From the NCBI GenBank assembly GCA_963734815.1, contig CAVTIH010000002.1, positions 372,001 to 436,000 on the forward strand: DNA of 64,000 bases, given 5' to 3'. Shown in pieces: positions 19,376 through 27,681 of this stretch. The position numbers and the translations under genes were made by a program. This stretch comes from Palsa-744 sp963734815 (GTDB taxonomy: Bacteria > Actinomycetota > Thermoleophilia > Solirubrobacterales > Solirubrobacteraceae). The notes beneath the pieces were generated by a model. That model was not told the origin of the DNA and searched no databases. It saw only the letters and a program-made list of their open reading frames with translations. The first letter of the stretch is position 1, and every line of letters starts with the position of its first letter.

Positions 19376-20626
19376 TCAGGGCGTTGGGACCCATTGCCAG
19401 TGGGCGAACAGGCCGGGCTCTCGTTTCAAGAGTCTGGCCCACCACTGCTTGAACCGCTTGTAGGTCCGCAGCCGCTTGTACTTCTTCCCTGCCCAGCGCC
19501 TCAGGTAGACGTTGACGCGCCGCAGGAGGGGATAGAGCACTGACCGGTAGTACCGGCCGTAGTAGCTCATCCACCCGGCCACGATGGGGTTCAGCCACCT
19601 GGCCAGATCGTCGAGCGGCAGGTTGATGTGCCGGTGTATCCGCAACTGGCGGAGCCGAGCACTCTTGGCCTTCAGCGCCTCGGGGCTGATCGCCGGCAGG
19701 AACGACGTGAACCTCACGCCGTCCTTGCGTCGCGCCTCCCGTGGCCGGAAGGCGAACCCCAGGAACGTGAAGGAGGTGTGCTCGTGGCGCCCGCGACGGT
19801 TATCGTCCTTGCAATAGACGATCCTCGTCTTCTGCGGGTGCAGCCTCAAGCCCACCTCTTCCATCCGCGCGGCGATCCTGGCAAGCACCTCCTCGGCCTG
19901 CCGCCGTGACTTGCAGTGCACGATGGCATCGTCGGAGTAGCGCTCAAATGGGCAGTCCGGGTATTCCCGGGCCATCCAGGCATCGAACGCAAAGTGCATG
20001 AACAGGTTCACCAGGACCGGCGAAACTGCCGACCCTTGCGGAGTTCCCTTCTGGCACTGCACAAGGGTACCGTCGGGCTGCTGTGACGGGGCGGCAAGCC
20101 ACCGCTTCACATAGAGCAGCACCCAGCGAGCGTCGGTGACCACTTCCACCGCCTTGACGATGAGTTCCCACGGCGCCTCATCGAAGAACTTCTGGACATC
20201 AAGATCGATGACCCAGTCGTACTTCCAGCACCGCCGCCGGCACACCCCGACCGCTTCCAAGGCCGACTTGCCCGGCCGGTAACCATAAGAGTCAGGGTGG
20301 AACCTCGGCTCCACCAACGGCTCCAGAAACATGGCTGCCGCCGTCATCGCGACCCTATCTGAGATCGTGGGCACGCCCAGCACTCGGACCCCGCCGCCAT
20401 GCAGCTTGGGGATCTCCACCGCCCGCACCGAAGGCGGAAAGTAGGACCCCGAGCTCATCCGATTCCAGATCCGATAGAGGTTGTTCTTCAGATCAGACTC
20501 GAACTCGTCCAGGGTCTGCCCATCCACTCCCGGGGCACCCTTGTTGGCCTTGACCTGCCGCCACGCCTCCCAGACCAACTGCTTGGGAATCGCAAACGAC
20601 TTGTCCTTGGGCTTTGGCATGTTCAT
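19376..20626 (-). CDS. ltrA: Group II intron reverse transcriptase / maturase
   Basis: This 416-residue protein starts at ATG 20626 (MNMPKPKDK) with GGGAGGA upstream; the longer open frame reaches into ribozyme sequence. Reverse-transcriptase blocks in order are GAPGVDGQTLDEF (about 30-42), RVLGVPTISDRVAM, WVIDLDVQKFFDEAP, CQKGTPQGSAVSPVLVNLF and the catalytic FERYSDDAIVHC. The last is YSDD where YADD is commoner. The maturase X region follows (WMSYYGRYYRSVLYPLLRRVNVYL). It ends soon after KQWWARLL, so no HNH endonuclease domain is present. It splices and mobilises its own intron by reverse transcription. Confidence 0.92.
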   Translation of the reverse strand: MNMPKPKDKSFAIPKQLVWEAWRQVKANKGAPGVDGQTLDEFESDLKNNLYRIWNRMSSGSYFPPSVRAVEIPKLHGGGVRVLGVPTISDRVAMTAAAMFLEPLVEPRFHPDSYGYRPGKSALEAVGVCRRRCWKYDWVIDLDVQKFFDEAPWELIVKAVEVVTDARWVLLYVKRWLAAPSQQPDGTLVQCQKGTPQGSAVSPVLVNLFMHFAFDAWMAREYPDCPFERYSDDAIVHCKSRRQAEEVLARIAARMEEVGLRLHPQKTRIVYCKDDNRRGRHEHTSFTFLGFAFRPREARRKDGVRFTSFLPAISPEALKAKSARLRQLRIHRHINLPLDDLARWLNPIVAGWMSYYGRYYRSVLYPLLRRVNVYLRRWAGKKYKRLRTYKRFKQWWARLLKREPGLFAHWQWVPTP

Positions 20627-21267
20627 CCTCGCTTCCTCCCAGGGCTCACACCCCGGTTGACCGAAATGGACATTCCAGGTGAGCCGGCCCCTTCGCTCCA
20701 CCCCCACCCCAGCGAGCAGGAACTTCACAGCTACTACGGACCGGTCCGCCAGCGAGCGCCGCGTCGGTACTCAATGCCTTCGGTTGCTGCCTCGGCACGC
20801 TCCCTTTCGCGACCCTTGGAGACCTGCGGTCCCGGGACGCCGTATCGACGCTCGCCTTCTCACGTTCCGTGCAAGAGCCGCAGACCAGGCTCACACCGCC
20901 TCTACGCCGGACACCACCTGGCCAGGAACACGGGCACCCGCCAGACTCATCCCGAGGGAAAAGCAAGGACCCCCGGTTTTGATGCCATCAAAACTAATCA
21001 CGACGCCTCAACAGCGACGCCCGACCAGACCACCGGCCCGACCAGACGCTTCTGGAACGTCTTCCTGGTCCCCACCTGACGCGATCAGGTCGCGCCTTCT
21101 CCCCGATCGCTCACCACGACGGTCTTCAGCCAACGCAGCACCAGGGTGGTTTAGCGCCCGCCCCCGCAAGGCCGACACTGGAGGGCCAACAAGCCTCCAT
21201 CTCTCGCACAGCACCGCCTATGAAAGATGTCTTCTACATGACTTCCTCCTCAACGTTCGTGACGCAC

Positions 21268-22774
21268 TGCTTTGTTAGGTTCGCTCATCTTGTCGGGGTG
21301 GGTTGTTGAGGGTGAGCCGGTCGAGTTCGACGGGCTGGGAGCAGGTTTGGCAGCGACCGGTCCAGCACTTGAACAGCGGCTGGAGCAGGAGGATTGCCTG
21401 AGGGAGGGTCAGGCCGGCCGCGGGTGATTTGGGTACTGCCGCTCCAGGGTCAGGAATCCGTGAGCGGCGGTCACCAGCGCGGTGTGGTGATACCACCCGA
21501 GCCATGAGCGGCCCTCGTAGTGGTCGAGGCCGAGCTCGCCCTTGAGTTGTTTGTAGTCGAGCTCGATCTTCCAGCGCATCCTGGCGAGCCGCGCGAGCCG
21601 CTCGAGCGGGGTGTCGGCGGGGAGGTTTGAGATCCAGTAGTCGGTCGGTCCGTCCTCGCCCTCGGGCCATTCGGCGATCAGCCACTCTTCGCGCGGGGGA
21701 CCCTCGGCGCCCTCGCGCCATCCGCTGCGGTGCTGATCGTCGCGCCAGCCATGAGCGGCGTGAACGCGCGCGAAGATGAACCTGGAGGAGACCGGTTCGC
21801 CGTCGGGTCCGTCGCGGAAGGCGACCGTCTGGGCGGTGTCTGCTCCGAGCCCGCCGATCAGATCGCCGATTGGTTCGGGCTTGCGGTCCGGCCGCGGCCT
21901 GAACGGCACCCGACCGTCGTTGCCCTTTGGGGTTGGCACCGCGAAGGCGGTGCCGTGCTCGAACACCTTCGTGGTCGGTCCAACCGACAGCACGTACTCG
22001 CACCCGGCCTGATCGAGACGGTCTCGCAGCCTGGTGTTCTCACCGTACGCGTGATCCCCGAGCACCGGCGCCTTCGGCACATCCCAGCTGGCGGCGCGCT
22101 GGACCAGCTCGACCCCGAGCTCCGGCTTGGTCTTGAACATAACCTCATCCGGGATCTTTGCCTTGCGCCGCCGCTCCGCGTTCTCGCACCAGTCCTCCGG
22201 TAGATACAGCGCCCACCCCAAAGGAACCGTCCCCCGTCTTCCGACCGCGTGGACCGACACGCCGATCTGACAGTTCCCCGTCTTCCCCAACGTCCCCGAG
22301 TACTGATGCTTGACCCCCGGCGAGTCCTTCCCGTCCTTCGGAAACCCAGTGTCGTCCAACACCCACGCCTCAACACCAATCCGGGGCGCGACCCGCTCAG
22401 CGACCGCACGCACAACCAGCCCAGGATCCCATGGACTGTCCGCCAGAAACTGCTGCAAGCTCTGATAGTCAGCGTCCCCGCCGAGGCGATGAACCATCGG
22501 CTCAAGCGACTTGCGGGCCCCCTGCTCGATCAACCCACGCAGATACACCCCGCCGTTGAGCACCTGCACCGACCGGTTCATCGCCGGCGCCAGCACCTCA
22601 ACCCCGAACGCCTCCAGCCGATCCACCACGACCGACGGCGCATCGACCCTTCCGCTCACACCCGAACTCGCTTCGCTCACCGCGACCATCATCGCTCCTC
22701 ACGTCGACAACCAAACGCGAGAAGGATTCGCCGCAACCCAAGCAAACTCCTACAACAAAACTAACAAAGCACTA
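21268..22774 (-). mobile_element. IS701-family insertion sequence
   Basis: The 14-bp terminal repeat CTAACAAAGCACTA is intact at 22761-22774. At the other end it is split: TGCTTTGTTAG at 21268-21278 and TAG at 19285-19287, with a group II intron in between. The flanks carry a 4-bp duplication CTTG (19281-19284 and 22775-22778). Transposase on the - strand. Confidence 0.8.
21275..22692 (-). pseudogene. IS701-family DDE transposase with C-terminal frameshift
   Basis: Translation begins at ATG 22692 (or 22689). The catalytic motifs are clear: EAWVLDDTGFPKDGKDS, then NCQIGVSVH, APVLGDHAYG (second Asp) and MRWKIELDYKQLKGELGLDHYEGRS (Glu). The frame stops at 21409 after ERQYPNHPRPA. A one-base shift there continues PAAGLTLPQAILLLQPLFKCWTGRC to 21275, which looks like the genuine family C-terminus. 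The enzyme is therefore truncated or frameshifted late, after all catalytic residues. Whether the short form is active cannot be told. Confidence 0.8.
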
Positions 22775-22828
22775 CTTGATCTCCTGGTGATGGCGCTCGG
22801 GCAGCTTTCCGGTGACGTTCCGAAGCGC
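22775..22828 (-). pseudogene. IS256-family transposase, 18-codon middle piece
   Basis: Only 54 bases, reading ALRNVTGKLPERHHQEIK on the - strand. This is the part missing between the N-terminal piece (ending CTVH) and the C-terminal piece (starting ARWWK) of the outer IS256 gene. It is bounded by the tyrosine-recombinase element on one side and the IS701 on the other. Confidence 0.8.
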
Positions 22829-22944
22829 GTGGACGTTATGCGGATGTCGGCATAAGGTGCACTATGCCGAGGTCCGGGTTATGCCGAGGTGGGTTGCGGA
22901 AGTGGTTGGTGGTGGGCGGATTGGGCTGATCGGGGTCGGCATAA

Positions 22945-23313
22945 TCAGAGCGTCTCGAGGAAGGCGACCTCCGTGTCGGTATAGAGGTAAGGGACTGCGC
23001 GCCGCGCCTGCCACGGCAGCAGATCAGCTGGCGGTATCTCGTGCGCGGGGTCGATCGCGTGCAAATGGGCGGCGAAGCCACGGACGACCGACAGTCGCTG
23101 GTGATGCCAGTTCGAGCCGGTCGCCGGCGGGCAGGTCGCCCACTCGAGCGCCAGCTCGCTGGTTATCAAGGACTGGTCGCGCTCGGCCATCCAAGTGGTG
23201 AACTGGGGCAACAGCTTCCCCGCGCGCGCGAGCTTGTATCCCATCGCGCGCCGGACCGCGAGATACCCGGTGAGGTGCTGCTCGAGCGAGCTCACGCGCC
23301 CGCTCCGGGCCAC
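22945..23313 (-). pseudogene. Tyrosine recombinase, N-terminal half only
   Basis: Starting at GTG 23313, 22 nt inside the end of the upstream recombinase gene, it reads through a SAM-like core-binding domain (LEQHLTGYLAVRRAMGYKL, WATCPPATGSNWHHQRLSVVRGFAAHLHA). It stops after TDTEVAFLETL, before the catalytic domain. No Arg/His/Tyr catalytic residues are present. The sequence just beyond is the element end, so the 3' half was deleted. It cannot recombine DNA on its own. Confidence 0.75.
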
Positions 23314-24498
23314 GGCCGCGAGAGCGAGCTCAACGCGGCCCTGTCGACCTTTGCGTAGATCGCGGTCGAGAGAGCCTCACGGTGGCGAAGAACCTGCCCG
23401 ATCTCCGCCAGCGGCGCCCCAGCCCTGAGCATCGATGTCGCGGCGGTATGCCGCAGACGATGCGCATGGATCCGACCGAGCCCAGCACGCTGACCAGCAG
23501 CGAAGACCACCTGGGTGATGCCCCCGGTGCTCAGCCGCCGGTGAGGAGCCTTGATACGAATGAAGACCGTCCGGTCCAAAGCGCTGCCTGGCCGGCCATC
23601 ACGCAGGTAGCCGCTGATTGCCTCGCCGACATCGACGGGCAACGGAAGCCGCTCGCTGCGGCGGCCCTTGCCGACCACAACCAGCTCCCCAGCACGCCAG
23701 TCAACATCTTCGAGTGACAGGCCGGCGACCTCGCCGGCCCGCAGCCCGAGCCGTAGCAACAACGTCAGGATCGCCAAATCGCGCCGCCCGGTCACGCTCT
23801 GCGGATCGCATGAGTCCAGCAACGCCTGGGCCTGATCGTCCTCGAGAAAGCGCGGCAACCCCGACAGTCGCCACGACGCTGCCGACGGAACCGCGCCAAT
23901 CAGGGACTCGGCGATCAACCCCTCGACATGCAAAAACCCCAGCAGCGACCGCAGCGTGAGCTGGGGGTGGTGCCGTCGGCCTCGCCGGTGCAGCCGTCGA
24001 CGAGGGCCGAGATGTTGGATGAGCGCTTTCGTCGCTATCTGGTTGTCGAGCGCGGTCTTGCCGAGAGCACTGCCATTGGGTATGTCGATGCCGTCAAGCC
24101 GTTCCTGGCTGGGCTCGACGAGGACGGGCTTAATCTCGGGGAGTTGACCGCTGCCCGGGTGACGGCGTTCGTTGTTGCTCGCTGTCCTGGTCAGTCGCGC
24201 GGCGCGGCGAAGATGACGGTCACTGCGCAGGTAGGCAAGCAGCGGCGCCATCGCTCGCGCTGTCACGTAGTCCCGGTGGCCGGCCGCGCAGCGCTCAGCC
24301 AAGAACCGCGCCACGACATCGTCGCTCAGACCCCCAGGCACGAGACTCGACTTGCATCCAACGGCTCACGCGAGCCATCAGCCGCACCTGCAGCGCCGCG
24401 CCTACCGGCGAGTACCCCAGACGCTCAAGCTCGCCCACGAACCCCGGCCCGAACTCCTGCAGCGGCCCGGACAGCCGCACCTTTGACGGATTCTTCAT
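23292..24498 (-). pseudogene. Tyrosine recombinase with an internal inversion and one frameshift
   Basis: The start is ATG 24498 (LSGPLQEFGPGFVGELERLGY). An extra base in a C5 run (24331-24335) shifts the frame after SRAWG; removing it joins LSDDVVARFLAERCAAGHRDYV. After LLAYLR the - strand becomes antisense, because 23955-24222 is inverted. On the + strand that stretch reads LGVVPSASPVQPSTRAEMLD to AAKMTVTA. The gene then resumes LRSLLGFLHVEGLI and keeps its catalytic domain: GLRAGEVAGL (Arg), HAHRLRHTAA (His-x-x-Arg), a late STAIYAKVD (Tyr). With the segment flipped back and one base removed it is a normal 401-residue integrase. As it stands the gene is broken. Confidence 0.85.
23950..24227. 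other. Inverted segment of about 270 bp with short inverted repeats at its ends
   Basis: The left boundary CGCAGCGTGA (23950-23959) and the right boundary TCACTGCG (24220-24227) are near inverted copies. Flipping the DNA between them restores the recombinase frame on the - strand with no base lost. Confidence 0.8.
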
Positions 24499-24631
24499 CA
24501 GTGCTCCCCCTTTCGAGAATGGAAAGCACAGCCTCCCCCGCCGGGCCGGATTATGCCGACATCAGCACCCCCGAACCGACGTGATCGCAGGCCCTTCGCG
24601 GCCACCTCGGCATAACCCGGACCTCGGCATA

Positions 24632-25429
24632 GTGCACGGTGCAGCGCTGCTCCAGCGCTCCGGGCCAGAGCTCCCGCGTCGCCTTCCAGATCCCGGGTGC
24701 TCCGTCGGCGATCACGAGCGCTGGCGCCCTGAGGCCGCGGGCGATCATGTCCCGGCCGAAGGCGAGCCAGCTGTCATAGCTCTCACGGCTCCCCAGAGCC
24801 AATCCGAGGAGGACCTTGCGGCCCTCAAGCGTCACGCCCCAGCACACCAGCACGCCCTCCGCCGGCGTGTCGTCGGGGTGCAGCTTCAGATAGATGGCAT
24901 CCAAGAAGCAGTAGACGATGTCGTACTGCTCCAAGCGCCGCCGGCACCATTGGCGGTATCGCTCCCGGGTGTCCTCGCAGATCCGAGAAACCGTCGCCTT
25001 CGACGCGATCGGCTCCTCGAAGACCTCCTCCAAAGCGGCCTCCACATCACGGATGGACAGCCCCCGCAAGAACGAGCTGATCACCAGAGACTCCAGCGCG
25101 TGCGTTCGCGTGACGCCCTTGCCGAGGACCCGGCTCTCGAATCCCAGCTTGCTCGCGTTACGCACCCGCGGGCGCTCCAGATTCATCGAGCCGCTCGTCG
25201 TCTTTACCGTCCTGGGTTCGTGGCCATTGCGGTGACTGACCGTCTCGCCAGCGCGCTCATACCGCCGGCGGCCGAGGAACTCCGTGACCTCGTCCTCGAG
25301 CACCTGCTGCAGGATCAGCCGCGCTCCCAGCCGCCCGACCGTCTCAATCGGGTCTTGCTCCTCGCCGACACCAACCAGGACCTCATCCAGTTCAGAGCGA
25401 AACCTCTCGCTCGGGGCTACCTTCTCCAT
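24632..25429 (-). pseudogene. IS256-family transposase, N-terminal two thirds
   Basis: Starts at ATG 25429 with GGAGG upstream. It encodes 266 codons up to QRCTVH, including the typical N-terminal block (RLILQQVLEDEVTEFLGRRRYE), YCFLDAIYLKL (first Asp) and ALVIADGAPGIWKA (second Asp). At 24631 an element end replaces the gene, so the frame runs on into unrelated residues and stops at 24551. Joined to the pieces at 22775-22828 and 18852-19280, it makes a complete protein of about 426 residues. Confidence 0.85.
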
Positions 25430-25482
25430 GCGGGCGTACCTCCATCGCTTGGTCTTCTCAGGACAAAGCGGAGGCTACGCCC

Positions 25483-26066
25483 GCAACATCAAATCCCCCG
25501 GCTCATGAGACACGACCCTCTGCTGGGGGATCAGCGTCGCGCGCAACCGGTCGACGAACAGCTCGCGGTCTTGCCGTAGCCATGAGCCCTGTCGGCGACG
25601 AGCCGCAGCGCCCAGTGAGTCGCGCAACTCGCTGTCGATCACCGGCCCCTCCTTGCGACCAATATGCGACCACGATCCCCCGGAGACCTACGGCGAGACG
25701 CGGCAAGACACGGCGAGGCAGCCCCCTGAGACATAGCCTCAACCCCTGAGACACAGCCTCTTCGCCGCGATCCCCCAGCGAAATCAGGCGAGCAACGGCG
25801 AGAAAAGGAAGCGGCGGACGAGGTTCGAACTCGCGACCTCAAGCTTGGGAAGCCGGGGGCGGATGGGGCTTTCGGCCCCGCAAATCAACGTGTTCTCGGA
25901 AAGCCCATGCGGCCGTGGCAGCACGGTGGCAGCAAATCTCGCGGGTTTTGGGCGCCGCCGAGCGGCTGGATCGAGTGTCGTGGACATAGGAGACAACCCA
26001 AGCCTACGACGACCCCAGGACGAACGGCACCCACATCGAGCCGGCGGGTACTAATCTTGGAGGACG
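25483..26066. other. Interval without a gene, containing the island's distal att site
   Basis: I see no credible gene. It holds a short near-repeat (CCTGAGACAYAGCCTC, twice near 25730-25762) and the 44-bp tRNA-Gly fragment at 25810-25853. The last bases lead to the HTH gene at 26067 with GGAGG as its ribosome site. Confidence 0.6.
25810..25853 (-). repeat. Attachment-site copy: 3' half of tRNA-Gly
   Basis: Forty-four bases identical to 37686-37729, covering the tRNA-Gly gene from its discriminator base back to the anticodon loop. The 5' half of the tRNA is missing here. This is the usual remnant at the far end of an element integrated into a tRNA 3' end. Confidence 0.88.
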
Positions 26067-26375
26067 ATGTTCGACATGCGGGCCCTCCCCACCGCTGCCG
26101 CGACGCTCACAGAACTGAGCGAACGCGATCAGGCGATCCTGCGCGACGTTGCCGGTGGGCTGAGCCCCAAAGAGATCGCCGAACGCATCGACATTCCAGA
26201 GGACGAGCTGTACCGCTTCATCGCCTGGGTCTTGGAGGAGATCCAGCCAGCGCCCAACGGCAACACGATGCGCGAGGTCTATGCGCGCCACGCAAGCCGT
26301 CCCGCCACCCCGTCCGACATCGAGGAGTTCGAGCGGCGCTTCGGGCCGTCCCTGCCGCCCGACGACGAGGGCTGA
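26067..26375 (+). CDS. LuxR-type helix-turn-helix protein, candidate antitoxin
   Basis: This 102-residue protein starts at ATG 26067 with GGAGG 4 nt upstream. Residues about 14-55 form a LuxR/sigma-4-like HTH (LSERDQAILRDVAGGLSPKEIAERIDIPEDELYRFI). The acidic C-terminus (IEEFERRFGPSLPPDDEG) could embrace a partner. Its stop is followed after 7 nt by a RelE-like gene on the same strand, the order antitoxin then toxin. The pairing is inferred. It could also be a plain transcription factor. Confidence 0.6.
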   Translation: MFDMRALPTAAATLTELSERDQAILRDVAGGLSPKEIAERIDIPEDELYRFIAWVLEEIQPAPNGNTMREVYARHASRPATPSDIEEFERRFGPSLPPDDEG

Positions 26376-26382
26376 CCGTCCG

Positions 26383-26772
26383 GTGGCCGGCAGAATCGGA
26401 CGGGACAACGCTCCCGTCCACTTCGACGACGCGCTCTTCGCCGCCGATCTCGCACGCCTCCCCGAGACAGCGCGCCGGGCGCTCGAAGAGGCCCGCTCGC
26501 GCTACGAACGCGACGGCATCCCTGCCAGCGAGCGCAGACACTGCCACGCCGAACACCACTCGGGCACACGGTTGACGGGTTGCCTGAAGGTCTACATCCC
26601 GGACTTCGCGGGCCCCTGGCGCATCGTCTACCAGATCGCCTGGCTCGCCAGCGATGAGCTCGGCCTGGAGTACGTGGCTGCCGGTGTCGGCCATCCACCG
26701 CGAGGCACCCGACGACGAAACGTCTACCAGCTCGCGCACTACCGCCTCCACGGCCACTGGCCGTCGCCCTGA
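26383..26772 (+). CDS. RelE/ParE-like protein, candidate toxin
   Basis: This 129-residue protein starts at GTG 26383, 7 nt after the HTH gene. The central block GCLKVYIPDFAGPWRIVYQIA resembles the core strand pattern of RelE/ParE toxins (kx..g.wRivY). It is followed by VAAGVGHPPRGTRRRNVYQLAHYRLHG, typical of their C-terminus. RelE-type toxins cleave mRNA on the ribosome, ParE-type toxins poison gyrase; I cannot tell which. The N-terminal 60 residues are helical and charged. An HTH partner of LuxR type is not the usual RHH or Xre antitoxin. Confidence 0.6.
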   Translation: MAGRIGRDNAPVHFDDALFAADLARLPETARRALEEARSRYERDGIPASERRHCHAEHHSGTRLTGCLKVYIPDFAGPWRIVYQIAWLASDELGLEYVAAGVGHPPRGTRRRNVYQLAHYRLHGHWPSP

Positions 26773-26787
26773 TAGGTGCCCGGAGTC

Positions 26788-27288
26788 CTACCAGCCCACG
26801 CGATCCCAAAGGAACCACACCAAGCTGGAGAGTGCAGTATGCGAGCGCGCGGCGATAAAGCGCTGTCCAAGGGGGTCGTACTCGGACAATCGAGCGACCT
26901 CGAAATCCTGGATATGCGCTGCGCCAGCGAGCCCGGCAAACAGCGCCTTATGGTGTTCCGGACCGACGGAAAAGGCGTTACCGGGCTCGACATCGCGAAT
27001 GGCCGCCGTGAGTCGCTCTACGCGCTCGATCTGCCCACGGCATTCGTCATCGCTGAACTCCCCTTCGGCGTGTCTTCTCTTGGCGTACCTTATCGCCGAC
27101 TTTAGACCTCTGTCGAGCAAATGCAGCCAGCTGGCCGGGATCGCGATATCGCACGCCCCGGCGACGTGGTATTCGCGTTCCAGTCGGCGCGTCTCTTGCC
27201 GAAGCGCTTTTATCGCCACAAGACGCTCGAGGATCATCTCATCTTCTTCTTCGCGTTCGCGCCGAGCATCTGCGACCTGTTGCGTCAT
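26788..27288 (-). CDS. Hypothetical charged protein
   Basis: I do not recognise this 166-residue protein. ATG 27288 is chosen (AAGGA about 10 nt upstream); the open frame continues to 27537, but the residues there are Pro/Arg-rich and look non-coding. The first 45 residues form a strongly charged coiled-coil helix (ADARREREEEDEMILERLVA). The remainder mixes helices with aromatic residues (SSLVWFLWDRVGW at the end). Codon use is less GC-biased than the core genes, which suits island cargo. It is convergent with the toxin candidate, 15 nt apart. Confidence 0.5.
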   Translation of the reverse strand: MTQQVADARREREEEDEMILERLVAIKALRQETRRLEREYHVAGACDIAIPASWLHLLDRGLKSAIRYAKRRHAEGEFSDDECRGQIERVERLTAAIRDVEPGNAFSVGPEHHKALFAGLAGAAHIQDFEVARLSEYDPLGQRFIAARSHTALSSLVWFLWDRVGW

Positions 27289-27570
27289 CGCTCTACCGTT
27301 CCTTGAACGTGAGTTGCCGGATTTCGTCACGTAGGAGTATTCTATGGTTGGCATCAGCGTACGGGCGTCAGGAGGGTGCCGATGCGTCGCCTGTTGTCGT
27401 CGATCAAGCGCCGGGCTGAGCGGGGCCGATACGCCGCAGGCGGCCGATCCCTGGAAGGAAGCGGCCGACTCGGGCGGCATATACGGTGTATTGCTCGCCG
27501 TGCGCCGGATCACGGGATTCTCCTCAGATCCGATCACAAGAAGTCCCCACTTTGGCTAGGGCGTAGACAC

Positions 27571-27633
27571 CGCGCGTGGGGATCGACGTAGGCGAGTTCC
27601 GTAGGAACGAGCCGGAGTCGATCCCCACGCGCG
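27571..27633. repeat. 17-bp inverted repeat around a 29-nt centre
   Basis: CGCGCGTGGGGATCGAC (27571-27587) and its exact complement (27617-27633) flank 29 bases that hold a small inner hairpin, GTTCC-GTA-GGAAC. Read as RNA or single-stranded DNA it is a strong hairpin. The arms could also be the two halves of a palindromic CRISPR-type repeat around one spacer. Confidence 0.7.
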
Positions 27634-27681
27634 GGCGCGGTCTGTCTGGGGTCCCCCTCACCGTCATCGGTTCTTGAAGCC

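Larger units (their letters stand above)
19288..21267 (-). mobile_element. Group II intron (1980 bp) inside the terminal repeat of an IS701 element
   Basis: Read on the - strand, the intron starts GTGCG at 21267, the consensus 5' end. It encodes a reverse transcriptase and has a 34-nt domain V at 19327-19360, with domain VI after it. It ends 7 bases from the likely branch A, at 19288. Its removal joins TAG (19285-19287) to TGCTTTGTTAG (21268-21278), completing a 14-bp terminal repeat identical to the other end of the IS701. The terminal dinucleotide CC is unusual (AY is normal). Bases 20627-21267 are untranslated ribozyme. Confidence 0.82.
22835..24631 (-). mobile_element. Tyrosine-recombinase element, Tn554-like in style, degraded
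   Basis: It lies between GTGGAC (22829-22834) and GTGCAC (24632-24637), 6-bp sequences differing at one base, as expected of coupling sequences left by tyrosine recombinases. A 36-bp inverted repeat is shared by 22857-22892 and 24602-24637, built on TATGCCGAGGT motifs, with further TCGGCATAAT copies inside. The left end has 22 extra bases. Two recombinase genes remain. The second is truncated and a third gene of the usual trio is absent. Confidence 0.65.
18826..25482 (-). mobile_element. Nested composite: IS256 element interrupted by three other mobile elements
   Basis: The outer ends are imperfect inverted repeats near 18826-18842 and 25466-25482 (core GTAGC(C)TCCGCTT). The outer IS256 transposase gene survives as three collinear pieces: 25429-24632, 22828-22775 and 19280-18852. 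The first gap is a tyrosine-recombinase element. The second is an IS701 element carrying a group II intron in its terminal repeat. The order of events is IS256 first, then the two inserts; the intron came after the IS701. Confidence 0.8.

Noticed and set aside
24295..24498. Separate 67-residue gene
   Set aside because: It is the N-terminus of the tyrosine recombinase, cut off by one extra base in the C5 run at 24331-24335.
23928..24584. Separate + strand recombinase gene
   Set aside because: Only 23955-24222 is real coding sequence on this strand, and it is the inverted middle of the - strand gene. The rest of the frame is shadow.
25503..25754. Small gene on the - strand near the IS256 start
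   Set aside because: The frame opens with Leu/Arg-rich noise, and no consistent protein emerges in any of the three frames.
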